A DNA stretch of 64,000 nucleotides from Actinacidiphila epipremni (lineage in GTDB: Bacteria; Actinomycetota; Actinomycetes; Streptomycetales; Streptomycetaceae). Position 1 is the stretch's first letter. The number at the start of each line of letters is the position of its first letter. The translations under genes and the position numbers were made by a program. Positions 7,970 through 17,299 of this stretch are shown in pieces. The stretch covers positions 1 to 64,000 of the forward strand of contig NZ_JAATEJ010000022.1 in the NCBI RefSeq assembly GCF_012034175.1, written 5' to 3'. The notes below the pieces were generated by a model, which saw only the letters and a program-made list of their open reading frames with translations, was not told the origin of the DNA and searched no databases.

Positions 7970-8935
7970 ATGAGTGGTGCTGACCGGGCTCAATTGCTGT
8001 TCGTACACGGCATCGGAGGTGTACGTGACACGGCCGAGTCGCGCCGGGAGTGGCTGGTCGCACTTGCGGAGGGCGCGCGGAGAGCGGGCCACGCGGATGC
8101 GGTGTCAGGGCTGACGCAGGACTGGCTGGCCGAGACGCGGTTCGCCGACTACAGCAGGCTGTTCCTGGACCCCGGTGCGCAGGGGGACAACGGCCGGCTC
8201 GAAGAGCAGAGCGACTTCCTCGTCGCCCTGGTGGCGGAGATGATTACGGAGTTATCGGCCCAAGCTCACGACTCCGGTGACCAGCAGACCTTGTCGGTCC
8301 TGGAGGCGGCGCGAAGGAAGCTGCCCGGGGCTACGGGAGAACCGCAGGGGGCTCCTGAGGTCGTCCGAGTGCTCGGCAGGGCCCTGACCACGTTCCTGCA
8401 GATCCCGGGGCTGCGGAAGTCCGCGCAGTGGGTCAGCGGCCGTCCCCTGCTCGGCCAACTCGCGCAAGTGGGGCGCTACCTGGGCCGTGGTGAGCCGGAC
8501 GACGCGGGCATGGCACTGGACGCCAGGATCAGACGGTGTGTGCTGCATGGGGTCGACCCGTCCAGACCGCTCGTCGTGGTGGCGCACTCGCTGGGCACCG
8601 TCGTGGCCTATGAGGCACTGCACCAGTACCCCGGTCAGGTGGCCCTGCTGGTGACTCTGGGCTCGCCGCTGGCAACAGGAGCCGCCGTGCTGCAGCGAGT
8701 CCGGCCGCGGCCGGCCCGCACCCCTGAGGCAGTCGAACGCTGGATCAATTTCTGGGACCGGGACGACATCGTGGTGGCCCGGCCGAAGATGCACAAGTGG
8801 GTTCTGCCGAGCCGGACCGGTGTGGTCCCGGTGACGAGCAGGATCGACTCGGACGGGGTGTGGGTGCATACGGCAACCAAATACCTTTGCCAGCCGGCCG
8901 TGGCAGGGCCCATCGTGGAAGCGCTCAAGAAGTGA
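7970..8935 (+). CDS. Alpha/beta hydrolase, first gene of the VMAP conflict operon
   Basis: A 321-aa alpha/beta-hydrolase (lipase-like) protein. The N-terminal strand-loop LLFVHGIGGVRD carries the His-Gly oxyanion region, and VVVAHSLGTVVAYEAL (~residues 200-215) is the nucleophile elbow; the acid and a C-terminal His (VHTATKYL) are plausible. I chose ATG 7970 because GGGGGG lies directly upstream; the frame extends to 7916. The stop overlaps the next start as GTGA, so it is translationally coupled to the caspase-like VMAP gene. A TTA codon at 8252-8254 predicts dependence on the bldA tRNA if this is Streptomyces. In the conflict-system context a lipase-like hydrolase could be the toxic effector attacking membrane lipids, which is inference. 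Confidence 0.85.
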   Translation: MSGADRAQLLFVHGIGGVRDTAESRREWLVALAEGARRAGHADAVSGLTQDWLAETRFADYSRLFLDPGAQGDNGRLEEQSDFLVALVAEMITELSAQAHDSGDQQTLSVLEAARRKLPGATGEPQGAPEVVRVLGRALTTFLQIPGLRKSAQWVSGRPLLGQLAQVGRYLGRGEPDDAGMALDARIRRCVLHGVDPSRPLVVVAHSLGTVVAYEALHQYPGQVALLVTLGSPLATGAAVLQRVRPRPARTPEAVERWINFWDRDDIVVARPKMHKWVLPSRTGVVPVTSRIDSDGVWVHTATKYLCQPAVAGPIVEALKK

Positions 8936-10998
8936 CGGACGTGCCGGCAGCGCGGCATGTCCTGGTCGTCGGCGCGCAGTGCCGTGCGATGGGAGAGCTG
9001 TCACGGCTCGACGAGGCCGCCAGGAAATTACATGATGTCATGGTCGCGCCGGCGCTGGGCGGCTGTGCAGAGCGTTCGGGAGAGTACCCGTCGCTGCTGT
9101 TGGGCGATGATCTCAAGCCCGATGATGTCAAGAATGCCGTTCACAAGGCGGCACTCGTCGCCAAGGAGAGCAACGCGGTCCTCGTGATCGCACTGCTCGG
9201 CCACGGGTTCACGCCCACGCAGCAGACGAATCTGTACTACATGGTCGCGGACTCCACCACGCAGAGCACGGGTTCTGCCGTGGAGGTCGGCCCGCTTCTC
9301 GCCGACGCGGCGAACGAAGCCGGCGTGGACGGGGTGATCGCGATCATCGACACCTGTTGCGCGCTCGGAGCTCTGCCGGACGCGGCACGGCTGGTGGGCG
9401 GGACGCGGGAAGGGCGGTCGCGGCTGGCCGTGATCACAGCCGCCTCGGCCGACGAGCCGGCCCGGGACATGCGGCTGAGTTCGGCTGTGGTCGAGGTGCT
9501 CACCGGCGGGGTGATGGGCGCGGGACCGGACCTCTACGTCGACCCGATCTTCGTCAAGGCGCTCCGCGACCTGGTCCTCGGCCAGGACATCGGCTACCTC
9601 ACGTACGACAACGACCCGTTCGCCATGGAACGGCTTTGGCTCGCCCGCAACAGCAGCCATGCGGGCAGCGGTGTGGACGAATGTGTCGGGCCGCTCGGCC
9701 GGGAGGAACTGGAAGACGTGGTCGGGGCATGGCGGGGGGAGCGCACCATGCCCCAGCGACTGTCGCGCTCCGCATTGGACGAGCTGAGCCGTTTCCTGGA
9801 GGAGGACGGCGAAGGAAGTGGAGCGGACGCGCTGTGGCGTGTGCGCGTGGTGGAGGTCGTGGAGGCGCTTCAGGAATGCACGACGACCGCGGATCTCCTC
9901 GTCCAGACTCTCCCTGAACTCATCACCGGTGAATTGCTGCGCTCGGCCGGACGTCTGGCCGGATACCCGGTGCGGGCCGTCGGTGCGGCCCTGTTGCGGG
10001 ACCTGCTGGAGTATGCCGCGCTACGGGCCAGGCCACTCAGCGGGTCGCGTTGGGCGGGAACCGCGCGATTTCTGGCAGCCGTCCAGAGCTGCGCCGGGAG
10101 CACTGCCCTGGACGGACGACTGTCCGGGTGGGCCGTACAGCATGGGGCGCTCGTGGAGTTCAACGACGCGCTGGCGGAGTTCGACCAGGCTCGGCAACAG
10201 GATCGTGTCCGCCTGGTCATCAGCCTGGCGGGCGCATGGACCGACTGGCCCGAGGAGCTCGACGCCTGGCTGCTCGGCGGACAGTCCCCAGTGCCCTTGC
10301 ACCACAGCTTCGGCTGTGAGAACGCGGACCGTGCCGGCGTGGGCAGGGCCATCGGCGAGGCACTGGCCTGGGCCCGCAGCCAGTTGCTCTCACCGGACAT
10401 GCTGGTGAACGTGGATGTGGCAGCGCCCGCCCATCTGCTGGCGCAATGGCGTCCGGAAGAGGAGAAGATCGGTCGGTTCCTCTTGGGCGCGTACCACTCG
10501 GTCGTCATGCGCTGGAGCGGCAGGATGGACCCGGCCGAAGGCAGCGCCGAGATCAACGACGCCGCGCGCAAGGCGCTCAAGGCCGTTGCCGGCTGCTGGC
10601 CCGTCCCGGTGGACTGGATAGATTCCGTGCTGCTGAACGATCAAGCGCGGCTTGAACACAAACTGATGTCAGGCGGCTACCCGGCCGCGGTGGGGGTCGA
10701 CCACCATCCGACGGGCCTGGATGACGCGCTGGAACTCCTGCTGCCCTACATACCGATCGTCCTGTGGCCGAGAGCGGACGCCGGCCGCGACAATGGCCGC
10801 CTACGTGAGCTCGTCAAGGAATCCTGGTACACGCTGCCCCACGCCTTCACCGACGCCTACCGTGCGCGCTGGGGCACCCATGAGGACTGCACTTTGTGCC
10901 TGGGAGATGTACGTGCCGTCTGGCACGACGAAGCATGGCTTGAGTTCTGCCGCCCGTTCGAGAACCGGATCGTGGCCGCCATCGAGGAGGAGCAGTGA
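8932..10998 (+). CDS. Caspase-like vWA-MoxR-associated protein (VMAP)
   Basis: A 688-aa protein. Residues ~8-200 form a caspase-like (CHAT/metacaspase-type) peptidase with the catalytic dyad H91 in ALLGHGF and C142 or C143 in IIDTCCAL. A helical middle region (~230-400) follows. From ~400 on, VRLVISLAGAWTDWPEELD and later Trp-rich segments match the VMAP-C domain that accompanies vWA and MoxR proteins. The GTG at 8932 overlaps the hydrolase stop (GTGA); frames starting at 8797 lie inside the hydrolase gene. In three-component vWA-MoxR-VMAP systems this protein is thought to be the regulated effector/adaptor, with the MoxR ATPase and vWA protein controlling its assembly. A TTA codon occurs at 9028-9030 (residue 33). 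Confidence 0.85.
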   Translation: MTDVPAARHVLVVGAQCRAMGELSRLDEAARKLHDVMVAPALGGCAERSGEYPSLLLGDDLKPDDVKNAVHKAALVAKESNAVLVIALLGHGFTPTQQTNLYYMVADSTTQSTGSAVEVGPLLADAANEAGVDGVIAIIDTCCALGALPDAARLVGGTREGRSRLAVITAASADEPARDMRLSSAVVEVLTGGVMGAGPDLYVDPIFVKALRDLVLGQDIGYLTYDNDPFAMERLWLARNSSHAGSGVDECVGPLGREELEDVVGAWRGERTMPQRLSRSALDELSRFLEEDGEGSGADALWRVRVVEVVEALQECTTTADLLVQTLPELITGELLRSAGRLAGYPVRAVGAALLRDLLEYAALRARPLSGSRWAGTARFLAAVQSCAGSTALDGRLSGWAVQHGALVEFNDALAEFDQARQQDRVRLVISLAGAWTDWPEELDAWLLGGQSPVPLHHSFGCENADRAGVGRAIGEALAWARSQLLSPDMLVNVDVAAPAHLLAQWRPEEEKIGRFLLGAYHSVVMRWSGRMDPAEGSAEINDAARKALKAVAGCWPVPVDWIDSVLLNDQARLEHKLMSGGYPAAVGVDHHPTGLDDALELLLPYIPIVLWPRADAGRDNGRLRELVKESWYTLPHAFTDAYRARWGTHEDCTLCLGDVRAVWHDEAWLEFCRPFENRIVAAIEEEQ

Positions 10999-11963
10999 CG
11001 TGGAGCCCGTACTACCGCGGAGACGGTGAGCAGCGACGGACCCCGATCGCGAGCCCACCGCCGTGGCGGGTTTTCCCCCGCAGGTCGGAGCACGAGCAGT
11101 ACCAGGCGCCGCCCGGGCTGGTCGACGCCGTCAATGCGGCGTTGCACCTGCGGCGCCCGCTGCTGATCACAGGTCCCGCCGGCTCGGGGAAGTCAACCGT
11201 CATCGAGCAGGTGGCCCACGAACTCGCGCTGGGTGACGTACTACGCTGGCACATCACCTCGCGCAGCACCCTGCACGAGGCTCTGTACCGCTACGACGCG
11301 CTCGGCCGTATCCACGCTCAGAACCTGCGCACCGCCCTCGGGCGCACAGGGGCACGAACACGAGGCCCTGGTCGGCGTCCCAGTCAGGATGACATCGCCC
11401 CCTTCCTGCAACTCGGCCCGCTGGGCACCGCGCTTCTGCCCGCGGACCGGCCACGTGCGCTGCTCATCGACGAGATCGACAAGAGCGACCTCGACCTGCC
11501 GAGTGACCTGCTGGAGGTCCTGGAACGCGGCGAGTACGAAATCCCGGAACTCGTCCGCTACTGGCGCCCCAAAGTCGGAATTCGGCAGTGGGCCGGCGCA
11601 GAGGGACATGTGATCGAGGACGGGAGGGTGCGGTGCACACAATTCCCGTTCATCGTGCTGACGAGCAACGGCGAACGTGATTTTCCCGCTGCCTTCTACC
11701 GGCGCTGCATCAGGTATGCGATGCCGCCCATCACCGTCAAAATGCTGGAGACAATCGTCCGCGCTCACCTTGGAAGCGCCGGCGACGGTGACGGTGCACG
11801 AGACCTGATCGAGGAGTTCGCCGACCGAGTGAGCCGGGGTGACCGTCTGGCGATCGACCAGCTCCTCAACGCGGTCGTCCTGCTGACAGGTGACGACGCT
11901 CCGCAAGGGGAGCAGCGCGACGGACTGCGTGAACTGTTGCTCCGTGAGCTCTCCCATGCCTGA
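10995..11963 (+). CDS. MoxR-type AAA+ ATPase of the VMAP operon
   Basis: A 322-aa AAA+ ATPase. Walker A is GPAGSGKST at ~56-64, Walker B ALLIDEID at ~155-162, sensor-1 FIVLTSNGERDFP at ~217-229, followed by a plausible arginine finger in FYRRCIRY. The size and pattern fit MoxR proteins, which work with vWA proteins as a chaperone-like pair. GTG 10995 overlaps the preceding stop (GTGA) with GGAGGAG just upstream, and the 3' end overlaps the next gene by 8 nt. The likely role is ATP-driven gating of the caspase-like VMAP with the downstream vWA protein. I saw no TTA codon here, unlike its three operon partners. Confidence 0.88.
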   Translation: MTWSPYYRGDGEQRRTPIASPPPWRVFPRRSEHEQYQAPPGLVDAVNAALHLRRPLLITGPAGSGKSTVIEQVAHELALGDVLRWHITSRSTLHEALYRYDALGRIHAQNLRTALGRTGARTRGPGRRPSQDDIAPFLQLGPLGTALLPADRPRALLIDEIDKSDLDLPSDLLEVLERGEYEIPELVRYWRPKVGIRQWAGAEGHVIEDGRVRCTQFPFIVLTSNGERDFPAAFYRRCIRYAMPPITVKMLETIVRAHLGSAGDGDGARDLIEEFADRVSRGDRLAIDQLLNAVVLLTGDDAPQGEQRDGLRELLLRELSHA

Positions 11964-14900
11964 TTCCTTCACCGGTCTCCTTGCCGCGTGCCGCGCCGTC
12001 GCCCCGGACAGCACGGACCCGCGGGTCATCGCCGACGCACTGTGGCTGGCCACCGCCCGTTCAGCGGACGAGACCGCATCCGAAACCAGCGACGCCCCAC
12101 CCACCGATCCCGAGGAAGAGGGCAGCTCACCGCCTGTCGACAACGGCGGTGCGGTGGAGCACGACAACCCGGTCACCGGGGGCTCCGGCATGCCGAGTTC
12201 CGTCGTCTCGGAGACACACCCGGACGGCAGTGCCCGAATCCGGGGCGTCCCGCTTTCGTTGGGCCGGGCCGACCCGCTCCCGGGGGCAGTGGCCGTCAGC
12301 CGAGCGCTTCAGCCCTTACGGCGTCCCTGGTTGCATGGGACCGCACAGCAACTCGACATCGACGCAACGGTCGAGCACTACGCTCGCGGAGGACCGTTGG
12401 TACCTGTCTTCGGCTCCGCCCCCGAACGATGGTTCGAAGCGGTGCTCGTGGTGGACGGCTCACTGTCGATGGCCGTGTGGGAGGAGACTGCCGACGCGCT
12501 GACCGGTGTGCTGGAAGGACTGGGTGCGTTCCGAAGCGTGCGCAAGTGGCGATTGGCGTGGGAAAGCGGGCAGCCCCGGCTGATCGACCACCAGGAGCGG
12601 GAGGTGCATCCCGATCGCGTCCCGCACAGCGGTGGCGGGGCCCACGGCCGACGGCTGGTCGTGGTCGTGTCCGACTGCGTGGCCCAGGGCTGGCTCCGAC
12701 CCGGCCCATGGCAATTTCTCGCGGACTGGGGCCGGAAGGTCCCCGTGCTTCTGGTGAACCCGCTTCCCCAGCGGCTGTGGCGACGCTCGGCTCTCAACCT
12801 GCCGGCGGTTCGCGTCACGGCGGGGCGGCCGGGCGACTGCAACGCCTCCCTGCGGTTCCGGCCGCCGGCACGCCTGCGGAGGCGGATCAGCCACGAGGAC
12901 ACGAGCCGCTGGCAGGCGCTGCCGGTGGCGGCGTGCACTCCCCATGCGCTCGGCTCATGGGGACGGACCCTGATGCGTGCCGATCCACGCGGCTGCGACG
13001 CGGTCCTGATCCCTCCTTCGGGGCGTCTGCCGCAGCCCGGTGGCCGTACCGCCGTGCAAAGTGACCCGGCGGCACTCGCCGACGCATTCCTCCGCACCGC
13101 GCCCGCCGCCGCGGTGCGGCTTGCCGTCCTGTGCTCACAATTCCCCGAGATCACCATTCCCTTGCTCCACGTATTGCGTGACCGCTCCGTGCCCGAAGCA
13201 CAGATCTCCGATATCGCCGAAGTCCTCACCAGCGGGCTCTTCACCGTCACGCGAAGGCCCGGGCACGACCCCTTCATGTCCTGGCGCCCGCCGGCCTCGG
13301 CCACTCTCCAGGCCCACCTGACGACGCACGACGCCTGGCAGACCCTGCGCAGCCTCGATCAGCACCTCGCCGTGCACCTGGACAGCCCGCGCGGTCTGGC
13401 CGCGGTCCTGCACGACCCACGCGCACCCGAGTCGCTGCCCGCCGCGCTTCAGCCCTTCGCCCGTGCGTCCGCCGCCACGCTCCGGCTGCTGGGCATCAGC
13501 AGCACGGACGTAGCCGCGGCGGCAGACCAGCCACCGGGACGGCAAGCGGACAGGCTCGAAGGCGAGGCTGAAGGCGGCATACCGGCGGGGGCGACAGGGC
13601 TGGACCCTGCGGACCCCGGTCAGCCGCCGACCGACGAACCGGCAGAGCTGCCGATACCAGGGCGGCGCCGACCCGCGTACCGGCTTGTCCACTTGACGCC
13701 CTTCGCGGACAACACCTCTCGGCCCGGAGCCTCACCTCTGCCGTCCACGCCCGCGCGGCTGCTTCATCCCCGGTATGGGGCCGTGCCGTTCACCGGGCGG
13801 CTGGCCGAGATGGCTATGCTCTCCGAATGGCGGCAAGGGGCGCCCGAAACAGCCATGTCGGTGTTGTTGATCAACGCACCAGGCGGGTACGGCAAGTCGC
13901 GACTGGCCGTGGAGTTCGCCCGCGACAGCGAGGCATCCGGCTGGACCGTGCGGCAAGCGTTTGAGCCGGACGCAACGGGCACTGCGGACGGCACCGCGGA
14001 CCCGACACCGGCCGACCAGCTCCTTGTCATCCTGGACAACGCCGACGCATGGCCTGCGCAGACGCTGAACCTGCTGCTCCACCATCTCCGTTCGGGACGC
14101 CATGGCAGCCGAGTGAGAACGCTTCTCCTTGCCCGCGCCAAGGACCCCTGGTGGCAGCGGCTGAGCGACGAGGCCTCCGGGCTGCTCGGTGTCCCCGTCA
14201 CGACCCATGCGCTCAAGCCACTGGCCAATACACCCGAGCAGCAACTCGCTCTGTTCCGCGAGGCAACGGAGAGCCTTGCCCGGATCCTGGACCTGCATCC
14301 CAGTGAGATCGCGACGCTCCCCGCCCCCAGGGATCTCGGCCACAGCCCCGCCTACTTGCGGGTTTCGACGATTCACACTGCGGCGCTCGCCGCCGTGCTC
14401 GCCTTCGTGAGAAACGACGTCCGGCCGGCCGATGCCCTGAAGGCTTCGATCTACGTGCGGCAAGCCGAATGGCGGCCACGGCGCTGGTTTGACAGCCAGA
14501 CCGTCCTGGTTTTCCAGAGTGCGAAACAGCTGTTCGCCGGGAGTCGGCTTGGGCCGGTCGGAACCGGCATCCTGCTCGGACCGCGCCTGGTCCTCACCAC
14601 CTCGCGCCGCGTTCCGGAGGGGGATTCGCGTGTGATCAGGGTCACGGCGAAGCGGGGCGTGCTGACAGCCGGCGACTGGATCGACTGCCGTGTGCTTTGG
14701 GCGCACAGGGACTTGGGGGCGGCACTCCTACAGACCGACACCGATGTCCACCCCGACCCGGCCGGTCCCCCCCAGCCCTGGACGGACTCGTCGGTTCGTC
14801 CACGCTGGGCGGAGACTTGGGGAAGACAAGCACTCCCGTGCGAGATCTTCCCAATCACGCGAGTACGGACCGCTTCTCAGCACCCGCTCATCGGTACCGT

Positions 14901-16686
14901 TCATCCGGCCAGGACGGGGCACCGGCTGGACCTCTCGGCCGATCTGGGGCGACGGGAGTTCTGGGAGCCGTTCGTACTAGGAGCCCCGGTCTGCCACGGT
15001 GCTCTGCTCACCGGCATCGTCACGGGACGGGAACCTTCCGGGTTCACCGTGACAACCATGAGCGAGCTGGCGCGCGATCCCGGCTTCGACGCGATCGTGA
15101 AGCGCCACATGCCCCCCCCGCTCCTGGTCGACCCCTTGTCCGAGGCCACGACGTCTCCGACAAGTCTGCCGCCCGGCGCCGTGGAACAAGCGGATCCGCC
15201 GGGCGACCTCGAACCCACCGCCGCCGCCGAGGTAGCGGTCCGCTGGCAGCATGCCTATCGGCGGGACGGAAGCCGGAACGACTGGTTCGATGTCGTGGCG
15301 CTGCGGGACGACCGTGCGGTGCTCATCATCGGTACCGCGGTGGACCTGCCGTCGAGTCGTAGCGCAACCGCGCGGCAGTTGCGTGCGTACGTCAAGGGGC
15401 TCGCCGGTCTCGGCGTCCGCCCGCGAGCCGTCATCCAGCGCCTTCTCCGGCAGGCCCATTTGTTCGAAGACGTGATGGCAACCCTCGCCATAGCCGCCTA
15501 CGACCCGGATGCCGCGACCCTCACCATCGCCACCGCCGGCCACGAACCACCGGTGCTTGTGGACGGGAGAGGCAGACCGAAGGTGCTCGGACCACCGGAC
15601 AACGTGGGATCAGTCGGTGCCGGAGCCGAAGGTCCGGTGGACGAGATGGAGGTGCCAGCACCCCCAGGGACTACATTGCTCATGTTCACCGATGGTTTTC
15701 TCCGGGACGCCAGACACCACACTTCTGACGCAAGGGGCGAACTGGTCCGACATGTTCGGGCCGCGGTGGGCGCCGGCCCGCAACCGCCTTTGCACGATCT
15801 CTGCGACAGACTTGTGGAGATCTCCGGCGAGGACTGGCGAGACGGCGACGCCATCCTGCTCGCAGCCCGCTTCGGAGCACCCGAACCGTTACAGGACACC
15901 GCCTCCGATCAGGCCACACCTCGGTTACCTGAGGTGAAGCCTGGCGCTCAGGAGGACGTTGCCCCTTCCCAGGACCCGCCACCTGCTGTCCCGAACCTCC
16001 TCGACGTAGCCAACCGCTGGAGGAACGCACCGCCTTCGCAACGACTTCGAGGACGCCAGGTGCTGAGGGATGTTGTCGACGCCCTGGAACAGCGGCCCAC
16101 CGACGCAGAGCGCCGCGGCGCCCTGGCGACAGCGCGCGATCTCGCCGAGAGCCTGACACGGGACAGCCGGTTCGCTCGCGGGACGGCTCTGGCGAACGCC
16201 CTTGCCGTCGGTGCCAAGCAGGCGACCGCCCTCCTGTCAGCGTTCCGCAAGCCCGATCCCGCGACTGAGCAGGAAGCCCTCGGGCCCATCCTGGTGGCTG
16301 CGTCGTTCAGCCTCGCTCTCGACTTCGCCCTCATGATCTCCGCGGCACGCCACAACGAGCGCGGCCGTGACCTCGCGCAAGCAAGCGATCTGGCCAACAC
16401 CTTGGCCGTGGTGCTCTCCGGAGCAAGCGTTCTCCCGCCGGCGGAGGAGCAACTGGCCTGCAGGCTCCTCCAGGAAGCCGCGGACGACTTCACTGCGGCG
16501 GACCTGCGCCGGGCCGAACTCGCGAAAGCCGAACTCGTCGCAATCCGGTGGGACGAGGAGACCCGATGGCCGAATGCCCGATGGGCCTCGCTCATACAGG
16601 CGGCCTCACGCGAGACCGCGCCGGGCAGTGGCGTCTACGTCGTGACATCCGTTCCGGGCGGAGAGCAGACCGATCCGTCCGGCTGA
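11956..16686 (+). CDS. SAV_2336-type vWA / P-loop protein with pseudo-trypsin and pseudo-PP2C domains
   Basis: A 1576-aa protein from ATG 11956, overlapping the MoxR stop by 8 nt. Domains in order: the SAV_2336-type N-terminus (~1-35), a disordered acidic linker, a vWA-like domain with MIDAS D167-G-S169-L-S171, a P-loop NTPase (APGGYGKSR at ~641-649, later LLVILDNAD), a trypsin-like domain (~865-1060), a SpoIIE-like PP2C domain (~1090-1310), a helical tail, and a short pentapeptide-like end (DLRRAELAKAELVAIRW). In the trypsin domain the catalytic His position reads VLTTSRRV and the Ser position APVCHGAL, so it should be inactive. In the PP2C domain the usual GDxxGHG reads GTAVDLP, although NDWFD and FTDGF remain, so activity is doubtful. 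TTA codons lie at 12316, 15889 and 15925. It probably acts as scaffold and sensor for the VMAP system. Confidence 0.85.
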   Translation: MPDSFTGLLAACRAVAPDSTDPRVIADALWLATARSADETASETSDAPPTDPEEEGSSPPVDNGGAVEHDNPVTGGSGMPSSVVSETHPDGSARIRGVPLSLGRADPLPGAVAVSRALQPLRRPWLHGTAQQLDIDATVEHYARGGPLVPVFGSAPERWFEAVLVVDGSLSMAVWEETADALTGVLEGLGAFRSVRKWRLAWESGQPRLIDHQEREVHPDRVPHSGGGAHGRRLVVVVSDCVAQGWLRPGPWQFLADWGRKVPVLLVNPLPQRLWRRSALNLPAVRVTAGRPGDCNASLRFRPPARLRRRISHEDTSRWQALPVAACTPHALGSWGRTLMRADPRGCDAVLIPPSGRLPQPGGRTAVQSDPAALADAFLRTAPAAAVRLAVLCSQFPEITIPLLHVLRDRSVPEAQISDIAEVLTSGLFTVTRRPGHDPFMSWRPPASATLQAHLTTHDAWQTLRSLDQHLAVHLDSPRGLAAVLHDPRAPESLPAALQPFARASAATLRLLGISSTDVAAAADQPPGRQADRLEGEAEGGIPAGATGLDPADPGQPPTDEPAELPIPGRRRPAYRLVHLTPFADNTSRPGASPLPSTPARLLHPRYGAVPFTGRLAEMAMLSEWRQGAPETAMSVLLINAPGGYGKSRLAVEFARDSEASGWTVRQAFEPDATGTADGTADPTPADQLLVILDNADAWPAQTLNLLLHHLRSGRHGSRVRTLLLARAKDPWWQRLSDEASGLLGVPVTTHALKPLANTPEQQLALFREATESLARILDLHPSEIATLPAPRDLGHSPAYLRVSTIHTAALAAVLAFVRNDVRPADALKASIYVRQAEWRPRRWFDSQTVLVFQSAKQLFAGSRLGPVGTGILLGPRLVLTTSRRVPEGDSRVIRVTAKRGVLTAGDWIDCRVLWAHRDLGAALLQTDTDVHPDPAGPPQPWTDSSVRPRWAETWGRQALPCEIFPITRVRTASQHPLIGTVHPARTGHRLDLSADLGRREFWEPFVLGAPVCHGALLTGIVTGREPSGFTVTTMSELARDPGFDAIVKRHMPPPLLVDPLSEATTSPTSLPPGAVEQADPPGDLEPTAAAEVAVRWQHAYRRDGSRNDWFDVVALRDDRAVLIIGTAVDLPSSRSATARQLRAYVKGLAGLGVRPRAVIQRLLRQAHLFEDVMATLAIAAYDPDAATLTIATAGHEPPVLVDGRGRPKVLGPPDNVGSVGAGAEGPVDEMEVPAPPGTTLLMFTDGFLRDARHHTSDARGELVRHVRAAVGAGPQPPLHDLCDRLVEISGEDWRDGDAILLAARFGAPEPLQDTASDQATPRLPEVKPGAQEDVAPSQDPPPAVPNLLDVANRWRNAPPSQRLRGRQVLRDVVDALEQRPTDAERRGALATARDLAESLTRDSRFARGTALANALAVGAKQATALLSAFRKPDPATEQEALGPILVAASFSLALDFALMISAARHNERGRDLAQASDLANTLAVVLSGASVLPPAEEQLACRLLQEAADDFTAADLRRAELAKAELVAIRWDEETRWPNARWASLIQAASRETAPGSGVYVVTSVPGGEQTDPSG

Positions 16687-16729
16687 GAGGTCGTGCCATG
16701 GAGCTGGTATGCCGACGCAGGTCAAAAGG

Positions 16730-17299
16730 TCAGCTGTCGTACGCCCAGGCCCTGCCGGTCTGCCGGTATTGCTCAACGGGGATCGGGTCGACGCCCGGGC
16801 GCATACGGTCCAGGTAGAGGTGCCCGTTGAGGTGGTCGATCTCGTGGGCGATGAGCCGGGCCAGGCCCTGCTCATAGACCTCGGTCGTCGTAGTGCCGTC
16901 GAGTGTCGTGGCCTCGACGGTGATCTCCAGCGGGCGGGGAACCATGCCGCGGACGTCGAAGAAGGACAGGCAGCCCTCGTACTGCTCGTCGGCCCGGTCG
17001 GAGGCGGCGGTGATCCGCGGGTTGAGCAGCACGATGGCGCCGGCTCCTTCCTCGGCCGGTTGGACGATGGCCGCGGCCCTGCCGATGCCGATCTGGGGGG
17101 CGGCAATGCCCATGCCCTTCGCGAAGGGGTGAACTCGCGCGATGCGCTCCATCGACGCGAGAAGCCTGTCCACGATGTCCTCCGCAGCCTCCCGCTCGGC
17201 GGGGAGAGCGAAGAGCCGAGCGGGTTCGGTCAAGGCCACGGCCCCTTGCTGAAGGACGCCGAGGGCGCGCATCTGCTCACTGGGCCGCACGTCGGTCAC
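16730..17299 (-). CDS. def: Peptide deformylase-like protein
   Basis: A 189-aa protein with all three deformylase motifs: GMGIAAPQ at ~62-69, EGCLSF with the metal Cys at ~110, and HEIDH at ~152-156. It would remove the formyl group from initiator methionine using a bound metal. The start GTG 17299 overlaps the stop of the upstream XRE gene as GTGA. Its place downstream of an XRE regulator, away from fmt-like genes, marks it as an accessory deformylase. Accessory copies can protect against deformylase inhibitors or serve specialised clusters, but nothing here proves either. The 3' end converges with the vWA gene, 43 nt away. Confidence 0.9.
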   Translation of the reverse strand: MTDVRPSEQMRALGVLQQGAVALTEPARLFALPAEREAAEDIVDRLLASMERIARVHPFAKGMGIAAPQIGIGRAAAIVQPAEEGAGAIVLLNPRITAASDRADEQYEGCLSFFDVRGMVPRPLEITVEATTLDGTTTTEVYEQGLARLIAHEIDHLNGHLYLDRMRPGVDPIPVEQYRQTGRAWAYDS

